From contig JAIBCB010000004.1 of NCBI GenBank assembly GCA_019694355.1, positions 248,001 through 312,000 of the forward strand: DNA of 64,000 nt, in the 5' to 3' direction. Origin of the DNA: Pyrinomonadaceae bacterium. GTDB taxonomy: Bacteria > Acidobacteriota > Blastocatellia > Pyrinomonadales > Pyrinomonadaceae. The notes below the pieces were generated by a model. That model searched no databases. It worked only from the letters and a program-made list of their open reading frames with translations, and was not told where the DNA came from. The position numbers and the translations under genes were made by a program. This document shows positions 32,282 to 40,171 of this stretch, one piece after another. Within the stretch, counting starts at the first letter, position 1. Each line of letters starts with the position of its first letter.

Positions 32282-34753
32282 ATGAAGGCAATCATCATCT
32301 TTCTGCTGGTCCTCGTTTCCCTAAGTTCATCCACAGCTGCGCAGACAACACAGTCTGCGGACTCGGTCGCGAAGAACATTTTGCCCAATGCGAACACAGC
32401 GGCTGGGACGCCTGCCGTAAAGACGGCGCCTGTCGATCTGCCGCGTGTCGAAGGAAAGCCCGTGATCGATGGGCTTCTCAATGACTCGGTTTGGCAGTCG
32501 GCCGCGCATTTCACCGACTTTCTGCAGATACAACCTGGTGACAACATCGCGCCGAGCAGCCCGGTCGAGGCCTATATGGCATACGACAAGACGACGCTCT
32601 ACATTGCCTTCCGGGTCACGCAGCCAAAGGACAAGATACGAGCGAACGTCGTCCGCCGCGACAATATTTTCGATGACGACTACGTCGGAATGTTCATCGA
32701 CACCTTCAACGATCAGCAGCGTGCATATGCATTGTTCTTCAACCCGTTCGGCATACAGGCCGACGGAACGTATGCAGAAGCCGGCGGCGAAGATTACAGC
32801 GTTGACCTCGTGATGGAATCCAAGGGCGTCGTAACCGGCGATGGATACACGGTCGAGATCGCAATTCCCTTTCAGTCTCTTCGCTATGAGGCCGGCAAGG
32901 ACAAGAAATGGGGCATTCAGCTCTATCGCCGCGTAAAGTGGAACAACAACGAGCTCGATTCGTGGATGCCCGACGACAGAAGCCGTTCGGGGAACCTTAG
33001 CAAAGCCGGCCATATCACGGGCATGGAAGGCATCGAGACAAAGCGGACGCTCGAGATCAGCCCGACGGTCACGCTTAGCCAATCCGGCCGCCGCTCGCGT
33101 TATACATTCAACGGCGATCCAAATGGCCGATACGTCAACGACGGCGTCAAGGCAGACATCGGCTTTACCGCAAAGTTCGGGATCACGCCGACGATCACGC
33201 TCGATTTCGCATACAACCCTGACTTTGCGCAGGTCGAGGCAGACGCACCCGTAACCGCGGCAAATCAGCGCTTCCCGATCTTCTATCCGGAAAAGCGTCC
33301 GTTCTTCCTCGAACGCATCGATATGTTCCAAAGTCCGATGAATCTTGTGAATACACGAAGCATCGTCGATCCCGACATCGCCGCAAAGCTGACCGGAAGA
33401 CGCGGCAAGAACACGTTCGGCATCATCTATGCGAGCGACAAGGCACCCGGAAACTTCGGCAAGGACGAGCGCGAATCGTATCTGATCTGCAGCAGTCAAT
33501 ACCAGGCTGACCCGGATAGATACTGCCCTGCCGGACGCCTTATCGATAAGAATGCCGACATCGGCGTATTCCGCTTCAAACGCGATGTGGGCAAAGAGAG
33601 CAACATCGGCCTTTTCTCGACGACCTATAACTTTGTCGATCATCATAATCACACCGGCGGATTCGACGGCCGTTTACGCTTTGACAAGAAGACCGTTTTC
33701 GAGTTTCAGGCCGTCGGTACGCACACACGCGGCTTCTTTTACGATCCGGACACGGACAACACAACTTACCGCACAGGCAACGGCGTCGGATACAGCGCAT
33801 GGATCGAACGTTCGGGGCGGAATTTCTATATGAATTTTCTACTCAACGGAAAGTCGCCGAACTATCGCGCCGATGTCGGATTTACCGATCGCGTCGATAC
33901 GAACTACGCCGGCATCTTCACAAGGTACCGAACCGATCCGAAGCCGAAGAGCGCGATCGTCTCAAAGCAGATCGCCTTCGCTTCGAGCATTTCCTACGAT
34001 TGGAGCGGCAGATCACAAAGGCAATTTTCTGAAGTTCGCGGATCGATCAATCTGCAGAAGAACTCATCCTTATTGATCGCCTTCCAGAACGGCTACGAGC
34101 GTGTCTTCGAGCACGAATTCGGCCCAAGGCGGCGTGCCGGACAGCCGGGTGCGTTCTTTGGCCCGAGCAGTGAAAGGTCGGCCGGCGTCAATGCGATCCA
34201 GTTTCGTGCGAACTCGACGCCGACGAAACAGCTCTCGTTCTTCCTGCTGCTGGACGGAACCTGGGGAGCGATGGATTACGACTTCGGAGCGGGAGATTTC
34301 CCAAGAGCGAGTTACGCAGCTCAGACCTACGGGCAGAACGCTCCGCTCGATCCCGGCCCGGGCTTTATGCTGACCATCGAAGGAAACGTCCGATATCAGC
34401 CGACCTCGGCACTCGGAACGGAGCTGAACTTTTCAAAATATCGTCTCCGCCGCAACGACACAGGACTTATCGCCTTTGACGATAACATCTACAGCTCGCG
34501 GACAACGTACCAATTCACTCGGAATATCTGGGCACGTGCGAGGCTCGATTATTCGACGCTCTCAAAACGCTTTCGCCCTCAGATCGTTCTCGGCTGGACG
34601 CCGAATCCCGGCACGGCGCTTTACGTCGGCTATAGCGACGACCTGAGCTACAACGGCCGCAATCCGTACACAGGACAGTTCGAGCCCGGCTTTCAAGGCA
34701 ACGGCCGCACGTTCTTTATCAAGGCGTCATACCTCTTCAAGAAGAGTTTCTAA
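32282..34753 (+). CDS. DUF5916-type protein with CBM9-like N-terminal domain (823 aa)
   Basis: ATG 32282 is chosen because it starts a clean signal peptide (MKAIIIFLLVLVSLSSSTAA); a longer in-frame extension upstream is basic and unlike the family. After the signal comes a carbohydrate-binding family 9-like domain (about residues 45-240; KPVIDGLLNDSVWQSA, AFRVTQPKDKIRANVVRRD, PFGIQADG, VEIAIPFQSLRY). The remaining 580 residues alternate polar and hydrophobic in short strands with many aromatic ends (FYMNFLLNGKSPNYRADVGF) and finish with a terminal aromatic strand, as expected of an outer-membrane beta-barrel. This pairing is DUF5916, common in Bacteroidota and Acidobacteriota; its function is not established. 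Confidence 0.85.
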   Translation: MKAIIIFLLVLVSLSSSTAAQTTQSADSVAKNILPNANTAAGTPAVKTAPVDLPRVEGKPVIDGLLNDSVWQSAAHFTDFLQIQPGDNIAPSSPVEAYMAYDKTTLYIAFRVTQPKDKIRANVVRRDNIFDDDYVGMFIDTFNDQQRAYALFFNPFGIQADGTYAEAGGEDYSVDLVMESKGVVTGDGYTVEIAIPFQSLRYEAGKDKKWGIQLYRRVKWNNNELDSWMPDDRSRSGNLSKAGHITGMEGIETKRTLEISPTVTLSQSGRRSRYTFNGDPNGRYVNDGVKADIGFTAKFGITPTITLDFAYNPDFAQVEADAPVTAANQRFPIFYPEKRPFFLERIDMFQSPMNLVNTRSIVDPDIAAKLTGRRGKNTFGIIYASDKAPGNFGKDERESYLICSSQYQADPDRYCPAGRLIDKNADIGVFRFKRDVGKESNIGLFSTTYNFVDHHNHTGGFDGRLRFDKKTVFEFQAVGTHTRGFFYDPDTDNTTYRTGNGVGYSAWIERSGRNFYMNFLLNGKSPNYRADVGFTDRVDTNYAGIFTRYRTDPKPKSAIVSKQIAFASSISYDWSGRSQRQFSEVRGSINLQKNSSLLIAFQNGYERVFEHEFGPRRRAGQPGAFFGPSSERSAGVNAIQFRANSTPTKQLSFFLLLDGTWGAMDYDFGAGDFPRASYAAQTYGQNAPLDPGPGFMLTIEGNVRYQPTSALGTELNFSKYRLRRNDTGLIAFDDNIYSSRTTYQFTRNIWARARLDYSTLSKRFRPQIVLGWTPNPGTALYVGYSDDLSYNGRNPYTGQFEPGFQGNGRTFFIKASYLFKKSF

Positions 34754-34779
34754 GAGTGAACCGTGAGCCGTGAGCAGTA

Positions 34780-35153
34780 GTCAGAACCGCCTGCGTCAGC
34801 GGGCGGTCAGTCCCTGTCAGTACCACCTGCGTCAGTGGACAGCGAGCAGTGAGCTGTCAGCGGTGAGCAGAAGTCAGAACCGCCTGCGTCAGCGGGCGGT
34901 CAGTCCCTGTCAGTACCGCCTGCGTCAGCGGGCGGTCAGTCCCTGTCAGTACCACCTGCGTCAGTGGACAGCGAGCAGTGAGCTGTCAGCGGTGAGCAGA
35001 AGTCAGAACCGCCTGCGTCAGCGGGCGGCCAGTCCCTGTCAGTACCACCTGCGTCAGTGGACAGCGAGCAGTGAGCTGTCAGCGGTGAGCAGAAGTCAGA
35101 ACCGCCTGCGTCAGCGGGCGGCCAGTCCCTGTCAGTACCACCTGCGGTAGCGG
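34780..35153 (+). repeat. Tandem array of a 93-bp unit with REP-like hairpins
   Basis: Units start at 34780, 34873, 35002 and 35095; three are complete and the last is partial. The second has an extra 36-bp internal copy, making it 129 bp. Each unit holds a hairpin core CCGCCTGCGTCAGCGG and a second form, CCACCTGCGTCAGTGG, in which both arms change together so that pairing is kept; the last copy has CCACCTGCGGTAGCGG. Units are near-identical, pointing to recent expansion. The 93-bp period is a multiple of three, so an open frame runs through it, but that frame is purely repeat-derived. Confidence 0.95.
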
Positions 35154-35168
35154 ATGGGTGCGTTCTTT

Positions 35169-35195
35169 ACCACAGAGGCCACAGAGAACACAGAG
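35169..35195 (+). repeat. Three 9-bp repeats, CACAGAG core
   Basis: CACAGAG begins at 35171, 35180 and 35189, a 9-bp period. Confidence 0.8.
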
Positions 35196-35263
35196 GAAGA
35201 CCCAAGTCAGCCTGCGTGAACGGAACAGAGCGTTGCAGAAGCCCGCACAGTGAAATTAAGAAT

Positions 35264-35284
35264 GGAGAACGGAGAACGGAGAAC
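35264..35284 (+). repeat. Three perfect 7-bp tandem repeats
   Basis: GGAGAAC is repeated at 35264, 35271 and 35278 without interruption. Confidence 0.9.
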
Positions 35285-35376
35285 AGATGATCCGTTGAAG
35301 AAGCCTGCACGTTAGTAAGGGCACGCATCATCATTCATTCAACCGTTGAAAACCCGACAAGTTCGGCTTCCATTCC

Positions 35377-35430
35377 CAATTCACAATCCACAATGAACAA
35401 TCCACAATTCACAATGAACAATTCACAATT
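35377..35430 (+). repeat. AT-rich 21-bp-period repeat
   Basis: CACAATGAACAAT occurs at 35389-35401 and 35410-35422, embedded in degenerate TCCACAAT and TTCACAAT words. Confidence 0.8.
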
Positions 35431-35438
35431 TCCCGATG

Positions 35439-35487
35439 TTTGTCCCGTCCCGCCGTGAATTGGAAAAGTGGGACAAAGTGGGACAAA
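35439..35487 (+). repeat. 10-bp tandem pair with inverted partner
   Basis: GTGGGACAAA is repeated at 35468-35477 and 35478-35487; TTTGTCCC at 35439-35446 is the reverse complement of its 3' part, so either copy could pair with it. Confidence 0.7.
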
Positions 35488-35544
35488 AATCAGCGTTTTT
35501 TATCATAGTGGCGACAATTTATGTCACTTTTGTCAAAGATCAGG

Positions 35545-35565
35545 GTGTAAAACATATGTTTACAC
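35545..35565. promoter_or_regulatory. 7-bp inverted repeat in an AT-rich patch
   Basis: GTGTAAA (35545-35551) and TTTACAC (35559-35565) flank ACATATG. It looks like a protein-binding palindrome, but no gene starts close enough to give it an obvious target. Confidence 0.4.
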
Positions 35566-35666
35566 CGTCTCTACGAGTATATCATACGTGTCAAGCGCTA
35601 TTTTTGAGAGCCTCTTCGAATTGCCCTGGTCCCTAGACCGTGGTTCACGGCCATCAAAGAGTGCTC

Positions 35667-35686
35667 GTCGGCGGCTTGCCGCCGAC
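35667..35686. repeat. Perfect 8-bp GC-rich hairpin
   Basis: GTCGGCGG and CCGCCGAC enclose the tetraloop CTTG. Confidence 0.85.
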
Positions 35687-35726
35687 AAAACTTAGAACCG
35701 CTACTGGGCTATGCCCTTTCGCAGTG

Positions 35727-35746
35727 CGGTCGGGCTCGCCCGACCG
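35727..35746. repeat. Perfect 8-bp GC-rich hairpin
   Basis: CGGTCGGG and CCCGACCG enclose CTCG. The size and spacing are the same as in the hairpin at 35667, but the sequence is different. Confidence 0.85.
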
Positions 35747-35793
35747 TCCACCGTCAACTATAGACATTCGGAGGCGGCTTGCCGCTGACATGT

Positions 35794-35911
35794 CTTTGTC
35801 GCGTGCTCCGCACGCTCCGGCAGGAGATCTAGGCACGCTAACCACGAGCTGAAGCTCGTGGCAATTCACCGACCGCCGAAAATGGCTTTGTCGCGTGCTC
35901 CGCACGCTCCG
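35794..35911 (+). repeat. 26-bp direct repeat pair, each with a 6-bp hairpin
   Basis: A 26-bp sequence at 35794-35819 is repeated exactly at 35886-35911. Its core is GCGTGC, TCC, GCACGC, a perfect 6-bp stem with a 3-nt loop. The 92-bp interval between starts contains another hairpin (35842-35861). Confidence 0.9.
35842..35861. repeat. Perfect 8-9-bp hairpin
   Basis: CCACGAGC (35842-35849) pairs with GCTCGTGG (35854-35861); the loop TGAA could close further to a 9-bp stem. Confidence 0.85.
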
Positions 35912-36028
35912 ATATATTCCTAAGGCGAGTGACGGTCGGGACCGGTTGCGTCTTTTGCAACACTTGGGGATCTATGACTCAAGAACCCCGACCGCACTAC
36001 AATGCTGCAGAGCCGCAAAGACGGTGGA

Positions 36029-36112
36029 GGCAGAAACACGACCGGTAGGGAGTGTGTCTTATTCTCCTGGAGAGACCGCGGGAACACCCTTGCTACCGCG
36101 CGGGTTTCTGCC
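36029..36112. ncRNA. 84-nt structured repeat element or RNA
   Basis: Terminal arms GGCAGAAAC (36029-36037) and GTTTCTGCC (36104-36112) are perfect 9-bp complements. Inside, CGGTAG (36043-36048) pairs with CTACCG (36093-36098), and AGTGT can pair with ACACC further in. The nested pairing suggests either a structured RNA or a palindromic mobile element. I do not recognise it as a known RNA family. It ends 57 bp upstream of yqeY, so it could also be part of that gene's leader. Confidence 0.55.
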
Positions 36113-36169
36113 TTTCTGGCTGCCGGGCCGCTTCTGTGATGCGCTATGATAAGGCCATTGAGCTGATAT

Positions 36170-36619
36170 ATGACCTCTCTAAAAGACACTATAATCAATG
36201 ATCTGACAGCGGCGATGAAGGCCAAAGAGGCGGAGCGCGTGGGCGTTCTGCGGATGGTGAAGGCGAGCCTGATGAACCGCTTCATCGAGAAGGGCGGCGA
36301 GCTGACCGAAGAAGAGGTCACAAAGGCCTTGCAGTCGCTAGTAAAACAGCGTCGAGACTCGATCGAGCAGTATGAAAAGGCCGGGCGAGCCGAACTCGCG
36401 GCAAAAGAGGCCGCAGAGATCGCCGTGATCGAAGTTTATCTGCCGCAGGCGGCGACGCAAGACGAAATTAATGCTGCGGTCGAGGCGGCCGTCGCCGAAA
36501 CTGGTGCGTCGTCGATGAAGGAAATGGGCTCAGTGATGAAGGCCGCAATGGCGCACCTTGCAGGCAAGACCGCCGACGGCAAACTTGTCAGCGAAGCGGT
36601 AAAAGCAAAGCTGTCTTAA
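36170..36619 (+). CDS. yqeY: GatB/YqeY domain protein
   Basis: A 149-residue stand-alone YqeY-type protein, homologous to the C-terminal tRNA-binding region of GatB in the Asp/Glu-tRNA amidotransferase. Visible: N-terminal helical LKDTIINDLTAAMKAKEAERVGVLRMVKASL, the EIAVIEVYLPQAATQDEI segment, and a C-terminal GSVMKAAMAHLAGKTADGKLVSEAVK block. The precise role of free YqeY is not well established. Its TAA (36617-36619) overlaps the TAA of the converging flavin reductase (36618-36616) by 4 bp in total. Confidence 0.92.
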   Translation: MTSLKDTIINDLTAAMKAKEAERVGVLRMVKASLMNRFIEKGGELTEEEVTKALQSLVKQRRDSIEQYEKAGRAELAAKEAAEIAVIEVYLPQAATQDEINAAVEAAVAETGASSMKEMGSVMKAAMAHLAGKTADGKLVSEAVKAKLS

Positions 36620-37095
36620 TCGCGAGGATCTATCCGGCGATAGTCTCCGCGAAAATAGATCAGCGGCTTGAAGTCGTTGACCGTTGAGCGGTCGATCTCT
36701 CCGACGAGAATGCTGTGATCGCCGCCATCGTACGATTGCACGAGCGTACATTCGAGCGTTACAAGCGCACCTTCGATCACCGGCAGTCCGTTCTCTGTCT
36801 CAAGCGTCGTAATTCCGGCAAACTTATCCAACATCGGTTCTGCGAACTGCTCCGAAATATGCCGCTGGTGTTCGCCAAGAATGTGCACGACGAATGCACC
36901 GCGTTCGATGAACGCGTAGTGGCTGCCGGTCGTCTTATTGATACAGGCGAGCACGAGCGGCGGTTCCTCAGAAACGGAACAAAATGCGCTCACCGTGATC
37001 CCGTGCGGCGCACCTCCGCGGTCGCGCGTCGTGATAACGGTAACGCCGCTCGCAAAATGGCTCAATGCCCGACGAAATTCTTCGTTCGAGATCAT
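36616..37095 (-). CDS. Flavin reductase-like (FMN-binding split-barrel) protein
   Basis: A 159-residue member of the flavin reductase-like domain family that provides reduced FMN/FAD to monooxygenases or itself reduces substrates. Visible: FASGVTVITT (8-residue flavin loop), GITVSAFCSVS with the conserved PPLVLACI after it, FVVHILGEHQ, and C-terminal PLIYFRGDYRRI. ATG 37095 is chosen over an in-frame start further upstream that overlaps dnaJ. It follows dnaJ by 19 bp, so the two are probably co-transcribed. No monooxygenase is nearby. Confidence 0.9.
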   Translation of the reverse strand: MISNEEFRRALSHFASGVTVITTRDRGGAPHGITVSAFCSVSEEPPLVLACINKTTGSHYAFIERGAFVVHILGEHQRHISEQFAEPMLDKFAGITTLETENGLPVIEGALVTLECTLVQSYDGGDHSILVGEIDRSTVNDFKPLIYFRGDYRRIDPRD

Positions 37096-37114
37096 TCTTT
37101 GATGCAGTTCGAGA

Positions 37115-38212
37115 TCAACCGAAAATATTCCTGACCTTTTGCACGAACGACGGGTCGGAAAAATCTTTCGTCTCGACCTCGGCAAGCTGTTCGAGAACTT
37201 TTCGCTGCTCCTTCGTGAGCGTCTTCGGCGTAATGACCGTGACCGCGACAAACAGATCGCCCTTGCCGCGGCCGCCGAGATTCGGCATTCCCTGGCCTTT
37301 AACGCGAAAGACCGTGCCCGTCTGCGTCCCGGCAGGAACCTTCAATGTTTCTTCGCCGTCGAGCGTCCCGACCGTTATCTCCGCACCAAGGGCCGCCTGC
37401 GCAAATGTTATCGGCTCTGCAGAATAAAGGTTCTCGGCCTGCCGCTCGAAACGCGCGTGCTCTTTTACGTGAAGCACGACGTAAAGATCTCCGGAAGGCC
37501 CGCCGCCGACGCCCGCTTCGCCCTCGCCGGAAACTCGCAGGCGTGAGCCCGTCTCAACGCCCGCCGGTATCTTGATCTCGATCGACTTTTCCTTCTCGAT
37601 GCGGCCCGCACCACGGCATTTCGTGCAGGGCGACTTGATGATCTTGCCCTGGCCGCGGCACGTCGAGCATGTACGCATCACGCTGAAAAACCCCTGGCTG
37701 TAACGAGTCTGCCCTGAACCGCCGCACGTGGCACAGCTCTCGGCAGATGTGCCTTTCTCGGCACCCGAACCGGAACATTCGCCGCATGTCTCAAGCCGCG
37801 GAATACGAAGCGAGGCATCCTTGCCGGTGGCAGCTTCTTCGAGCGTGATCTCAAGATCGTAGCGAAGGTCCGAGCCTCGCTGCACGGTCGTGCGACGCGT
37901 GCCGCGGCCTCCGCCGAACATATCGCCGAAACCGAACATCTCGAAGATATCGTCGAAGTTCGAAAATCCCGTCGCACCTGCACCGGCTCCGACGCCTTGA
38001 TGCCCAAAACGGTCGTAAGACGCACGTTTTTGTGCATCGCTCAAGACAGAATATGCCTCGGCGGCCTCTTTGAATTTTTCCTCGGCGGCCGGATCGTTCG
38101 GATTCTTGTCCGGATGATACTGCAGGGCAAGCGAACGGTATGCCCGCTTGATCTCCACTTCTGTTGCGGTGCGGCTGACGCTCAGCACCTCGTAATAATC
38201 TCTCTTTGCCAT
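37115..38212 (-). CDS. dnaJ: Chaperone DnaJ (type I Hsp40)
   Basis: A 365-residue co-chaperone that delivers substrates to DnaK and stimulates its ATPase. J domain with HPD at 33-35; Gly/Phe-rich stretch (about 72-105); four zinc-finger CxxCxGxG motifs at C143, C160, C182 and C196; then the C-terminal substrate-binding domains. ATG 38212 ([10 protein letters not shown]) is the family start. It lies 135 bp downstream of dnaK, separated by a terminator-like hairpin, so it likely has its own promoter as well as read-through. Confidence 0.95.
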   Translation of the reverse strand: MAKRDYYEVLSVSRTATEVEIKRAYRSLALQYHPDKNPNDPAAEEKFKEAAEAYSVLSDAQKRASYDRFGHQGVGAGAGATGFSNFDDIFEMFGFGDMFGGGRGTRRTTVQRGSDLRYDLEITLEEAATGKDASLRIPRLETCGECSGSGAEKGTSAESCATCGGSGQTRYSQGFFSVMRTCSTCRGQGKIIKSPCTKCRGAGRIEKEKSIEIKIPAGVETGSRLRVSGEGEAGVGGGPSGDLYVVLHVKEHARFERQAENLYSAEPITFAQAALGAEITVGTLDGEETLKVPAGTQTGTVFRVKGQGMPNLGGRGKGDLFVAVTVITPKTLTKEQRKVLEQLAEVETKDFSDPSFVQKVRNIFG

Positions 38213-38269
38213 CTTGCTCAGGCTGCTCGTGCGGGAACAAACAATTATGCTCCCCAAGCAGCGAAACTT

Positions 38270-38308
38270 AAAAAGGCGCCAGACAACTTAGAACGTTGAA
38301 CTGACGCC
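38270..38308 (-). terminator. Terminator or attenuator between dnaK and dnaJ
   Basis: On the minus strand GGCGTCAG (38308-38301) pairs with CTGGCGCC (38282-38275), an 8-bp stem with one U-G pair; CAAC/GTTG continues it inside. Five T follow (complement of 38270-38274). It would reduce dnaJ expression relative to dnaK. Confidence 0.75.
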
Positions 38309-38347
38309 AAATTATATTTTGCTCTATCGGCGATACTTTCTCAAGCC

Positions 38348-40153
38348 CTACGCCATTGCAAGCATCGCGGCGGTGATGCGGTTCGCAACACCTTCGACCG
38401 CCGCAAGATGATCCCTGATCTCCTGAAGGTCCTCGGCGGCTAGGCCGTCGTCGGCCTCTTTTAATGTTGCGTTGATCACTTGCTGATCTTCGGGTGACAA
38501 GCCTTTCCCGACCTCTGCCAAGGCACGGCGTGCGTTCCGAATGAGCGAATCGAGCCGGTTGCGCTCCATGATCAGCTCTTTTGAGTTCTTGTCTTTCTCG
38601 ACCGAAGTTTCAGCCTCGATGATGAGCCGTTCGATCTCGTCCGGCGAAAGGCCGGATGCCGGCGTGATCTGCATCGCCTGTTCGAGTCCCGTCATTTTGT
38701 CCCTTGCGGAAACGTTGACGAGGCCGTTGGCGTCGATCTCAAAAGCGACATCGACCTGCGGCACACCGCGTGGTGCCGGCGGAATGCCGACGAGTTCAAA
38801 TTTGCCAAGGCTCCGGTTCGCACTCGCGATCTCACGCTCACCCTGCAGAATGTGTATCTCGACCGAGGGCTGATTATCGACAACGGTCGTAAACGTCATC
38901 GTGCTCTGCAGCGGGATCGTTTGGTTGCGATTGATGATCTTTGCGAAAAGCCCGCCGCGCGTTTCAACACCGAGGCTGAGCGGCAGAACGTCGAGCAGAA
39001 CGATGTCTTTTACGTCGCCAGTTAGAACGCCGCCTTGGATCGCCGCTCCCATCGCGACAACCTCATCCGGATTGATCTCTGCCGACGGTTCTTTACCGAA
39101 AACTTCGGTCACGGTGCGGGCAATGATCGGTGAACGTGTCTGTCCGCCGACGAGAATGACCTTGTCGATATCAGATTCTTTGAGCTTTGCGTCCCAAAGG
39201 GCCTTCTGACACGGCTCGACCGATGATTCGACGAGATCGCGAACGAGTTCCTCGAATTTGTCCCGCTTTAGTAACGCATTGATATGTTTCGGGCCGGTCG
39301 CGTCTGCCGCGATAAATGGCAAGCTGATGGTCGTTTCCATCACGGACGACAACTCGCATTTCGCACGCTCGGCAGCTTCCTTCAGACGCTGCAGGGCAAG
39401 CCGGTCGGTTCGGAGGTCAATGTTGTTATCGGCCTTAAAGCCTTCGATCAGCCAGTCGATGATCCGTTCGTCAAAATCTTCACCGCCGAGGAATGTGTTG
39501 CCGCTTGTCGCCAGAACGTCGAAAACGCCGTCCTGGATCTCCATGATCGAGACGTCGAACGTGCCGCCGCCAAGGTCATAGACAACGATCTTCTCGTGCT
39601 TTGCCTTGCCGAATCCGTATGCGAGAGCAGCGGCCGTCGGCTCGTTGATGATCCTTTCTACTTCAAGGCCCGCGATCTTGCCGGCATCGCGCGTCGCTTG
39701 CCGCTGCATATCGTCAAAATATGCGGGAACGGTGATGATCGCCTCGGTGATCTTGTCGCCAAGGAATTCTTCTGCCGAAAGCTTTAGGCGCTGAAGAATG
39801 ATCGCCGAGATCTCCGGCGGACTGTAAATTCGATCGAGCACACGAATATGGGCGTCGCCGTTGGGTGCCTTCACGATCTCGAACGGAACGCTCGAGCGCA
39901 TCTTCTCGACTTCCGGGGCATCGAACTTTCGCCCGATGAGGCGCTTGATCGCAAACAAGGTGTTCGCGGCGTTCGTCACGGCCTGACGTTTGGCGATCTG
40001 CCCGACCAGCCGTTCGTCCTTGTCCGTAAAACCAACAACGGAAGGCGTCGTGCGGCCGCCCTCTTTGTTCGAAATGATCTGGACGGCGCCGCCTTCCAAT
40101 ACTGAAACGCAGCAGTTCGTTGTACCAAGATCGATGCCTATTACTTTACCCAT
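38348..40153 (-). CDS. dnaK: Chaperone DnaK (Hsp70), short C-terminus
   Basis: ATP-driven Hsp70 that folds and protects proteins. Visible: GIDLGTTN (6-13), [32 protein letters not shown], the [12 protein letters not shown] phosphate-2 block, [11 protein letters not shown], and the substrate-binding domain with [10 protein letters not shown] and SPDEIERLI. At 601 residues it is about 35 shorter than typical DnaK, and the acidic EEVKD-like tail is absent; it ends AAMLAMA. It follows grpE by 18 bp and precedes dnaJ. A second, longer DnaK elsewhere in the genome cannot be excluded. Confidence 0.95.
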   Translation of the reverse strand: MGKVIGIDLGTTNCCVSVLEGGAVQIISNKEGGRTTPSVVGFTDKDERLVGQIAKRQAVTNAANTLFAIKRLIGRKFDAPEVEKMRSSVPFEIVKAPNGDAHIRVLDRIYSPPEISAIILQRLKLSAEEFLGDKITEAIITVPAYFDDMQRQATRDAGKIAGLEVERIINEPTAAALAYGFGKAKHEKIVVYDLGGGTFDVSIMEIQDGVFDVLATSGNTFLGGEDFDERIIDWLIEGFKADNNIDLRTDRLALQRLKEAAERAKCELSSVMETTISLPFIAADATGPKHINALLKRDKFEELVRDLVESSVEPCQKALWDAKLKESDIDKVILVGGQTRSPIIARTVTEVFGKEPSAEINPDEVVAMGAAIQGGVLTGDVKDIVLLDVLPLSLGVETRGGLFAKIINRNQTIPLQSTMTFTTVVDNQPSVEIHILQGEREIASANRSLGKFELVGIPPAPRGVPQVDVAFEIDANGLVNVSARDKMTGLEQAMQITPASGLSPDEIERLIIEAETSVEKDKNSKELIMERNRLDSLIRNARRALAEVGKGLSPEDQQVINATLKEADDGLAAEDLQEIRDHLAAVEGVANRITAAMLAMA

Positions 40154-40171
40154 AGTCTTCTTCTTCCAATA

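Larger units (their letters stand above)
34754..36169. other. Gene-free repeat and hairpin field
   Basis: About 1.4 kb between the DUF5916 gene and yqeY contains no coding sequence I can support. It is packed with at least five kinds of repeat: a 93-bp tandem array (34780-35153), short 7-21-bp tandem repeats (35169-35487), isolated GC-rich hairpins (35667-35911) and an 84-nt structured element (36029-36112). The base make-up shifts from GC-rich to AT-rich and back. No transposase is present. Confidence 0.85.

Noticed and set aside
32327..33652. 441-codon frame opposite the DUF5916 gene
   Set aside because: Antisense shadow in GC-rich codons; the plus-strand protein has signal peptide and known domains.
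34770..35150. Open frame of 126 codons through the 93-bp repeat array
   Set aside because: The frame exists only because the unit is a multiple of three; the peptide is a plain repeat with no family likeness and no Shine-Dalgarno.
34780..35153. CRISPR array
   Set aside because: Repeats are contiguous with no variable spacers, the unit is 93 bp, and no cas genes are near.
35436..35636. 66-codon frame in the repeat field
   Set aside because: It runs over repeat sequence, has no ribosome-binding site, and shows no protein-like features.
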